A DNA stretch of 26,755 nucleotides from Choristocarpus tenellus KU-1152. Taxonomy: Eukaryota > Phaeophyceae. Shown here in pieces: positions 20,014-26,755 of this stretch. The notes under the pieces are model-generated. The model worked only from the letters and a program-made list of their open reading frames with translations, was not told where the DNA came from and did no database searches. Positions within the stretch are counted from its first letter, which is position 1, and the number at the start of each line of letters is the position of its first letter. The stretch lies in contig CAXNAD020000163.1 in assembly GCA_964200185.2 (NCBI GenBank), positions 1-26,755 on the forward strand, given 5' to 3'. Made by a program: the position numbers and the translations under genes.

Positions 20014-20220
20014 CTCAATGCCATTGTTCTCATCGACAACAGTGGCCACTAGCTCAACCACAGCAAGACAGTTGGGGTCCTCAAATCTCGTGTACCAATA
20101 CACCAGTTCCTTGTGCTGTGTCCCCACCTCGAGCTCCTCCTCTTTCACACTTCCCCCTGCACCTCCTTCGTTTTCCCTACTTCCTTTGGCTCCCCTACCA
20201 CGGTTCCTTCCATCCAACTT
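20014..20220 (-). CDS. NPHP4: Exon 3: NPHP4 N-terminal block, ELVYWYTRF segment
   Basis: The acceptor CTCCTCTAGCAG and donor ATTGAG|GTATGT are both strong, and both ends are phase 0. The second half reads KELVYWYTRFEDPNCLAVVE then LVATVVDE. This lines up with human [20 protein letters not shown] and the variable GKKRDG loop after it. The first half is a Gly/Arg/Glu-rich insert (GRNRGRGAKGSREN onward) not found in human NPHP4. The order after exon 2 and before exon 4 is that of the human protein. Confidence 0.85.
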
Positions 20221-20964
20221 CTGCTAGAGGAGCAGCATGATATCATGCACAACATGTTTCGTCATAAATTAGAGCCAGAGCCATCATGTCAAGATTGAGG
20301 GATTGGGACATGAGACTACGGGATAAACACCATCCAAATGCTTCATTGCTACATATCTTAATTTTCAACTAGTGTACAGCTGCTTATTTTTGTACTGGAC
20401 ACCCGACTGACTCAATACTTCCATTTTACTGTAGCATTCATCTTGATATGACCCAATATATCACAGTAAGAAATGTGTTCTTCCTGAAAAATCTCACATG
20501 CCAATGTCTTCATGCCTAGTGCAGTTTATTTTTTCTTGATACACTCATCTCGTAGTGGTGCGGGGCAGGAAAGCTCAATAGTGGGCTTACAAAATAGTGG
20601 TGCTGTTGGGCTGTGATTTTGTGGCAACCATGTTTTAGGTGGGGTTACTAGCTGAGGTTTCGGGTAATTTTTTTATTTCATTATGGAGGGACACTCTCTT
20701 GTTGCCTTTGTGATTAGCCTCTACTGCCAGAGGGTGTGGGACAAAATGACTTCCTTCTCCTAGGTATTGGACTCACTCTGCAGGAACTACAGATCAGGAG
20801 AAAGGTATGCTTGCATATCATACAAGGGTGCTGAAAATTCTAACAGAGGGACAAAGATAGGATAGGCAGAGGTACCCAGTCATAGGACCAAGTGTGAAGA
20901 ATAAACAAAGTTACTGTATGTTTTCCTCACTACCATCATGTTCCTCATACAATGTCATCATTAC
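20221..20964 (-). other. Intron 2, nothing else seen
   Basis: 744 bases, no repeat copy and no exon recognised. Confidence 0.6.
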
Positions 20965-21286
20965 CTCATTCAACCTACTCTTCTGGCGCATCCCTCTGCC
21001 AGTGTATCCTCGCCTCATCTTTGCACTGGTTAAATGTCTCCTTCCTTTGCCATTGCCATAAGAATCATGTGTCACACGCCCCTCATCTCCCTCCTTCAAA
21101 GATCTACTGAGAAAAGTGTTGCCATAGAACCGGCGTGAGCCAGCATGGTACATGCTTATACTCAATGAGAATTGAAGGCCATGCCCATCTCGGCGAGTCC
21201 AGTGCACAATTGCTGGCGGAACCTGCCACCCATCGACCTTTGACAAGCCAGGAACACAAGTAGGGGTGGCGTTAAAGGGTTGGAAA
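20965..21286 (-). CDS. NPHP4: Exon 2: NPHP4 N-terminal conserved block
   Basis: After the acceptor ATTATAG the frame reads through KVDGW and HGLQFSLSISMYHAGSRRFY, then GNTFLSRSL. This matches the human stretch with LRVSFFDVTYRHFFGRTW: a hydrophobic strand, an aromatic pair, G, x, T, aromatic. The last third (about 50 residues: GNGKGRR, RRGYTGRGMRQ) is basic and replaces the short human KPTKRPPS linker. The donor chosen is AATGAG|GTAATG, phase 0; weaker GT sites lie further on before the stop at 20,911. The exon starts with one base that completes the split codon from exon 1 if that join is right. The acceptor is less certain than the core, because the frame stays open upstream through a TA dinucleotide run. 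Confidence 0.78.
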
Positions 21287-21684
21287 CTATAATATATTGA
21301 TGCACCTGGGATATGGAGCAGAAGTAGAAAGTATCCTTGGCAAGGTAGGAGAGGGGAAGGAGGGCAGATATATATATATATATATATCCGTTTCTTTGCT
21401 GACCCTATGCATCACACTTCTGTGTCCAATCAAATTTGCTATGGATGAGGTTGTGCCCTGGACCATGTGCAAGTATGTACTATTATCTTGGCAGATATTC
21501 TATGTCCTTTCTTACGTACTGAAATTAAGTTTACTGATTGTGCATCTACCACACACTTGATTGAGATCCCTGTGTGGTAAACATTGCCGGCTGAAATTGT
21601 TGAGCATAAGAACATAGCCAGAGTATACTTCAGTAGGAACGGGGAATGTGTCACTGGTCTCCTACATCCGCAGTCCTACCCTAC
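21287..21684 (-). other. Intron 1 with a TA microsatellite
   Basis: 398 bases if exon 1 joins exon 2. If exon 1 is a separate gene this holds its 3' end and the start of NPHP4. An AT run of about 21 bases lies at 21,368-21,388. Confidence 0.5.
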
Positions 21685-22778
21685 GAGTTGTTCCTCCGAT
21701 GATTGGACTTAGAAGACATGTGACCCACTCTTCTTTGCCAATATCTCGCCTCCCTCAGCACTCTTAAGTCAACAGGCACTAGCTTAAGTGATAGTTGCTC
21801 TTGTGTATGCCGTTTGCACTTATTCGACATGTCCAATATCTCCAAGTTGTGAAACCTCCCTACCTTTATTAGCTGGAGTGAGAAGGGTGTGATTGCCCCC
21901 TTCTTGGCTTTCCTGGGGGACTCTTCCCTGCACAGGTCATCCAATGTCAGATATGCTCTACCTCGGCAGAAGGCCACCCAATCCCTTACACGCCCCTGCT
22001 CCTTCACTTCTGCCCTTGTGTTGGGCTTCGGTAATGTGAAGAACCCAGTGCCTCCAAAGCCCATAGGGGTCAGGGATCGTGTCCTATGGCGGGTTTCACC
22101 CAATGACCGTACTGTGGAAGAATCACGGTCGCGTCTACCCCTCCCACGGTTTCCCCCTCGAATGTGACTGTGCTGCCTGTGATCTAATGTTGGCTCCTGG
22201 TTATAGGAGGAGGAGTCGGAGCTCCTTTTGCGGCCCCAGTCAGAGCCACCGTCCTGGTCCCTTCGACTTCTTTGTTCACTAGTGGAAGCAGCATTCTCAC
22301 GGTGCGAGGTCCCTTCCTCTCCATTTGACTCATCACTTTCGCCGTATATTCCTTCTAAGCTACTTTGACGACTGCCAGAGCTGCTCCTGCGCCGCTTGAT
22401 TTCTCCACCTAGACCATTAGTGTTGTTGAGCATTTTGTCCAGACTTTTTCGATGGCCAGTCGAACTACTCTTGCGTGAACTAGCCTCTCCGCTTGGACCA
22501 TCAATGCCATCATGCACTCCGTCCAGACTTTTCCGGTGGCTACTCGAGCTGCTCCTACGCCTGGAGGCTCCTCTTTGATCCCTATTTTTGGACACTAAAT
22601 CCTCGCTTCCAGCGTTGTCGTCCCTTCCCTTAACGTTTGTGCTTGCCTCGACGGACGTTTTCACTCTCTGAGGAGCTCCGCCGTCATCGTTCACGTTCTC
22701 ATTGGCTTCGTCGGACATATCTTCCAGAATTCTGAATATTTGTTTTGGGGTTTGCTCGCTTGGTCGATCCTCTTTCAT
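21685..22778 (-). CDS. NPHP4: Exon 1: Ser/Arg-rich N-terminal extension
   Basis: This is the longest open frame in the window (365 codons to the stop at 21,681). The ATG at 22,778 follows eight A residues and an in-frame TGA seven codons upstream. Residues about 71-156 hold three tandem repeats of about 28 residues. Each has a basic-Ser head (RRRSSSSSHRKSL, SRKSSSTGHRKSL, RRRSSSGSRQSSL) and an acidic/Gly tail. RRxS and RxxS sites suggest AGC-kinase phosphorylation. Residues 209-220 are Arg/Gly-rich, and the stretch after 240 is more ordered. A donor at TC|GTAGGG, just before the stop, gives phase 2, which matches exon 2. RYWQR near residue 346 then stands about as far from KVDG of exon 2 as human DWHR stands from WLDG. 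It could instead be a separate intronless gene ending at 21,681. I know no family for the repeats. Confidence 0.7.
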
Positions 22779-22948
22779 TTTTTTTTGGAGGTTTCACGCA
22801 TACTTTCTTTCCTTTCACAACACTATTCAATCTTATTAATTAATCTCCTCAACATACTACAATAAAAAATATTACATGTCTAATGCGATAAGAAGGTGTA
22901 CCTATATCTTACAAGGTCAGGTGATCGTAGGAATTCGTGACTATAATG

Positions 22949-22966
22949 CCAAGGTTCGAACCTTGG
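22949..22966. repeat. 18-bp perfect palindrome CCAAGGTTCGAACCTTGG
   Basis: A perfect inverted repeat about 170 bp upstream of the first ATG. Its core GGTTCGAACC matches pol III box B. Confidence 0.9.
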
Positions 22967-23170
22967 TCGCAGAGACCAGAATATCTACGCGCATCAAATG
23001 ACTTTGATCGATCAAATCGAAAATGCTATCAAAAGGTACACACTGTAACTTACATTCTTGACCTAAATCACAAAAGAGATGCTTGGAAACATCTAGATCG
23101 TGGTGGTGGCAAAGATTCATTGCAAACGGAGTAAGTACCGCATCAGATTCGAGGGAGGGGCGGAACGAGG

Positions 23171-23192
23171 AGAGAGAGAGAGAGAGAGAGAG
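23171..23192. repeat. (AG)11 microsatellite
   Basis: Eleven AG dinucleotides, about 400 bp upstream of the first ATG. Confidence 0.93.
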
Positions 23193-24296
23193 TGGGACGG
23201 TTGAGCCCAACCAGTGAGAAAAAAACCAACAACATACGGGGGAGTGCAGCAAATAGTTATTGTATACAACACGTAGTTCATAGGAGTAGAAGAAATATTG
23301 CACTGTGCACCACCATCTGCCCGGGTCAAGTGCTAGATAGGCTGGAGGTAGTGGCCAAGTTCTGGAAGGTGGAGAAGTTCCACACCAAAAAAAGGAGCAA
23401 AAAATAATGCTAACGATACTAAAAATATTTTATTTGCTTACTACGCTGCTTTTTTTGCTGGTCCTTTTCTTGCCTTCCCTCAAACAATGTGCACCGTCCT
23501 CACACTTGTTTGGAATACCTTTTTTTCAACCACGGGTCTGGGATCCCTCAGACTAATGTGGCAACAATGATATTATTGTGCCTACTTAGCAATTGCTCAG
23601 ATCAGAGACATGATCAAGAAGAAAAACCGTCCCCAGAACATCAACTAGACTCTCAGTGTATTATTCACTGGACGGAGATGAACCAGATGAGAAGGAGAAC
23701 CGCACAGATGAAGTGCTTCCTCTGGGCCAGAGCTCCCTGGGAATCAATCTGATCCATTGGAGCGTCACTCAGGGATACTGAGACACCGTAATACTTGACT
23801 TCTTCTTGGACATGATTCTACATTTTGTTTCGCTCCGGAAACCCAGTTCACCCAACAATCAGAGTCCTACAGGCGATGCCAATTATCAATTACTTAGATC
23901 TCTGAATGTGGGTGGCAACAACAGCCACTGGGTCGTGTTGACAAGGAAAATAGCGAAGAGAGGAGGATCAGGAGCAGAAGAGAAGATGAGTCCAGCATGA
24001 ACTCCAGGATAACCTCAGGACAGTGTGCACAACTGCATGAGAAATATGAGCACGATCAAACCTAAACAGGAATGGAGCAGGACAGGGCCAACTGAAGCAT
24101 GACGCCTTAGTTGGGATAACTGACAACACGATCCAACCAATAAGAACCACACGAGATTATATCAGGTAGACAAGCGTCACTCAAGAAATTCTCACACAGA
24201 GTCATCATCACTCAAAAGGATGTCAAACAGAGAAGGAGTCAAAAGAGATTCCAACAAGAATTGCAGGTGCGTTTGATAAGTGCACAACTGAATCAA

Positions 24297-24498
24297 CAGG
24301 AGGACCCTCAGCAAGAATCTCGATCAGAGATGTCCCACCCAAGTTGTACTCAAACCAAACATGAAAGAACCTCCGTGATACTCTCAGTCTGATATATGTC
24401 ACTGGAGATGTACCTTGAATTCGGCAAACTGGAAGGACCCTTTGTGAGATTCTCGGACTGAGATGTGCCACCGGGGGTGTCCCTCAAACCTGATCTCT
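24297..24498. repeat. Three diverged tandem units of about 68 bp
   Basis: Units start near 24,297, 24,364 and 24,432. Shared skeleton: GGACCCT, then AGA-TCTCG--CTGAGATGTGCCACC, then GTACCCTCAAACC. Units 1 and 3 are closest. Minus-strand frames stay partly open across them (GTSPVTYIRLRVSRRF, GGTSLIEILAEG), so a degraded coding repeat is possible. Confidence 0.6.
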
Positions 24499-24838
24499 AC
24501 AACACTGACATTTTGCCGACGTTTCCATACGTATCTTTGGGGAAAAGAAGCATAAAGCAAAGAAAACAACAAACTCAACAATATAGAGTCTGCAAAAGAA
24601 GAAACACGAGGTAAATAATACAACAGATACAACAAAACAGAGTTATAGGGTCCACAGTTGTCACTCCTATTTCTCAATGCATCGTGATGTCATCACCAGT
24701 ATTGCTGAGTGAGTCCCATGCCCATCAATGCTGCTAGCTCTCTCTTGTCTTCATGCTCCTAATATCCTCCCTTCATCGCCAGATGAGCAAATACTGCAAC
24801 CACTGTCCCTATCATCCAGTCACCCACAAAATATTTAT

Positions 24839-25402
24839 TCAACTGTTCATATTTATTAACTTAGCCCCACCACCCACAACATATTCTGCCATTTCTTTTT
24901 GAGGTGATGGACATAGCTTTGAAATGGACTGCAAGGTCTGTAAGGAAATGTTGCCAACTAAAGACGACCCTGAGGATGGGATCAACTCATGCAAGGTACA
25001 AACAAGAACCTTTGAATTGAAAGTTTGAGACAGACCCAAGCACAACACCTCCAGACAATTTGGAGAAGAAGTCTCTGACAGGGGAATGCTAGTTTCAAGA
25101 TCTGGCCCATCATGCTGTCGAATCATCAAAAAGCTGGAGGTAATCACATTATAATAATCATAAGTAATTGTTGGACAGGGTAAGGGGAAGACAATCGACA
25201 AGGTGAATACCCACGAGGGACCCCGCCCGCCAGCACCCACAGCTGTTCTAATGACAGCAGAAGGGACAGTGGAGGGCTGCATGTCGGTTACAAGTAGCTG
25301 TTCTAAGTCAAAGTTAACACAAGAAACAGAAAAAAACAAAATCTTGACTGAACCACAAGCCAATACCATGCCAGCTGACACTGCAAACACTACAAATAAC
25401 AT
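24839..25402 (-). CDS. Doubtful 187-codon open frame, unknown
   Basis: ATG start with a hydrophobic N-terminus (MLFVVFAVSAGMVLACGS) that could be a signal peptide. No family is recognised. A frame of this length could arise by chance in 27 kb of this composition. A GTGTTAACTTTGACTTAGAA region near 25,305-25,325 could contain a splice site. It lies 2 kb upstream of the NPHP4 start on the same strand. Confidence 0.25.
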   Translation of the reverse strand: MLFVVFAVSAGMVLACGSVKILFFSVSCVNFDLEQLLVTDMQPSTVPSAVIRTAVGAGGRGPSWVFTLSIVFPLPCPTITYDYYNVITSSFLMIRQHDGPDLETSIPLSETSSPNCLEVLCLGLSQTFNSKVLVCTLHELIPSSGSSLVGNISLQTLQSISKLCPSPQKEMAEYVVGGGAKLINMNS

Positions 25403-26695
25403 GTCCAGGGTCTACAATTCATTCTATTCTACTCTGGGACTAAGATAGGTCCCAGTAAGAGGGAGGGCTGGGTGTCTTAAGGTAGTGACAACTATCCACA
25501 GGTTTCTTGAGCAACAGCTACGTCAACTTATATTACTCTAGCCACAAAGCAGCAACACCTATCTAAAATCACCCCAATGTTGACCACAACAGCACTGTAT
25601 CCACTTTCTGTAGAGGTTATTGCCGTTCTTATCTCCCCAGCAGTTTCTTACGCAAAGAATCCATAGTACTCCCGATTCAACCCTTGGAATGATCCATCAT
25701 CCCATGCATTGCAGTAGCTGTCACTCAAAGTTTCCTCCAACACCATGGGGCCGCCAGCACACAACTCTTGATATTGGCAAGAGGGGCTTCACTACATGAC
25801 ATGTATTTCACCATTCTTGTTAACGTCACAATTTGTGTATTGCTCCCTGTTATTGTATAATGGTGTTTTTACTTGCTTGCTAGAGTGAGAAAAATCAAAT
25901 GTTGTGCTGATCATTTCCTCCCCTCCAACCTTCGATTTCACCAACAGTGGTCGTAGAGGTTATTGATGGACTGCTCTTGTGTGTGGTCGGAATTTTCTTC
26001 TAAATATGAAGTCATTGGTTTAATCCGGATCATTCTGGGGCCCCGAATAAATGCGTACCAACTGGGATTTGGATTGACGACCTGGAGTGGATGCATGAGA
26101 GATAGTCAGTTTCTTTTTCTATTTGTATGTCTTTCATTTCTGATTCAGCCCATCTTCATAGCTCAGTTGTTAATGGACAAAGCTTCTAGATACCATCAGT
26201 TTGAAGAATTCCAAACCCTTAGATGCCAGATTTCTTTTACAGAAAATCGGACTTCAAAGATCTAATTCTCATGTGGCAATCACTAAGGAATGTACATCTG
26301 TGCTATCTACAGTATCCTTTATGCCAATGTTCCACAATGGTGTGGGAAACTCTAAGACCTTGGCAATAACGCTTAACTGCTGAGCAATGCCAAGGCAGGT
26401 ACAGCATGAGATTTGAGGGAGGAGGTAGCGCAATAAATGGTGGGATTACAGAACTCAAGGTGCAAGAAGTATGACGTGAATGGACATAGTCCAATTCGTC
26501 ACAGCACAGCAGTTATTCACCTCTACATACAGAAGTAGATAGGATGGCCAGGATTACTCCTAAACTGAAGTGACCAAGGTAAAAGTAACAGTACATAGAA
26601 ATAACATAGTAATAGTACTAACAATAGTAAGAGTAGAAAAATGATAGTAGCAACAAGGATATTGAGGAGGTATTGCTGACGCGAATCAGTGGTTA

Positions 26696-26755
26696 GAGTG
26701 AAACTATCTTAGAGGGTACGGATTTTTCCCTGTTCGTCCATTTGTGGGGCTTGGC
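26696..26755 (+). mobile_element. MITE-like element copy 8, cut by window edge
   Basis: Starts GAGTGAAACTATCTTAGAGG then GTA and continues with TTTTTCCCTGTTCGTCCATT to the window end. It follows CAGTGGTTA, a sequence like a tRNA D-arm. Confidence 0.88.

Larger units (their letters stand above)
924..22778 (-). other. NPHP4: NPHP4 (nephrocystin-4) homologue, whole gene span seen, 3' end missing
   Basis: Gene-level entry. At least 21 exons on the minus strand translate, in order and in compatible phase, into a protein collinear with nephrocystin-4. That family organises the ciliary transition zone together with NPHP1 and RPGRIP1L. Exons 1-21 sum to 5,033 coding bases, about 1,678 residues, against roughly 1,430 for the whole human protein. 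The excess comes from an N-terminal Ser/Arg-rich extension, a long low-complexity linker and an EF-hand segment. Of the 20 introns between exons 1 and 21, 16 fall between codons (phase 0) and four are phase 2. The C-terminal MSP-like domains and a stop codon were not found, so the gene probably runs past position 1. The assignment is firm for exons 2-8 and 15-19 and inferred for the rest. Confidence 0.85.
22779..26695. other. 5' flank of the NPHP4 homologue, repeats and no firm gene
   Basis: Nearly 4 kb upstream of the first ATG. No TATA-like or other promoter element could be assigned with confidence. It holds a GA microsatellite, a short palindrome, a triplicated 68-bp unit and one doubtful open frame. 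Confidence 0.55.

Noticed and set aside
22925-22985. tRNA gene suggested by GGTTCGAACC
   Set aside because: No matching acceptor stem or D-arm on either strand. The motif is the core of a short palindrome.
1-26755. Bacterial or phage content, CRISPR array, rRNA
   Set aside because: No operon-like frames, no spaced direct repeats with unique spacers and no rRNA motifs. The repeats present are dispersed elements and simple tandem arrays.

Overview
The window is nuclear DNA of a ciliated, intron-rich eukaryote, most likely a flagellate alga or other protist; the exact lineage cannot be named from the sequence. There are no bacterial operons or ribosome-binding sites, and the long reading frames are interrupted by GT...AG introns. 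The minus strand carries a chain of short exons whose joined translation follows nephrocystin-4 (NPHP4), a ciliary transition-zone protein, from its N-terminus through its central domain. Motifs seen in order include FYGNTF, ELVYWYTRF, GCGWTFIQFFG, IKIGFHNGY, HDITVQFAGFR, IYFTYQLY, FVDVWDGDALM and ILACNYGE. Exon phases fit at every junction I could test, so one gene appears to fill most of the window.

Layout, read right to left along the gene: about 22,779-26,755 is 5' flank with repeats and one doubtful open frame. Exon 1 (21,685-22,778) encodes a Ser/Arg-rich extension of about 364 residues with three 28-residue repeats. Exons 2-8 (21,286 down to 14,549) encode the N-terminal conserved half. 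Exons 9-14 (13,246 to 8,840) encode a lineage-specific linker with a (Lys-Pro)n tract from a hexamer repeat and a poly-Ser tract from a CAG/CTG repeat. Exons 15-19 (7,202 to 4,270) encode the C2-like centre. Exons 20-21 and three less certain exons (3,496 to 924) carry EF-hand-like segments. The C-terminal MSP-like domains of NPHP4 are not seen and may lie beyond the left edge.

Introns and flanks carry eight copies of one short (about 220-260 bp) terminal-inverted-repeat element (MITE-like) with ends GAGTSAAAGTATCTTAGAGG. Two copies have perfect 4-bp target duplications (TGCT and ATGA). Both window edges cut through a copy. Minor repeats include a triplicated 68-bp unit near 24.3 kb, a 57-bp duplication near 7.6 kb, a 22-bp duplication at 5.0 kb, dinucleotide runs and a tRNA-like relic.

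The points most worth following are the EF-hand array spliced in frame into an NPHP4 homologue, its Ser/Arg-rich N-terminal extension, a predicted GC-AG intron, and the dense MITE-like family. All exon borders were read by eye from splice motifs, phase and remembered human NPHP4; transcripts are needed to confirm them.
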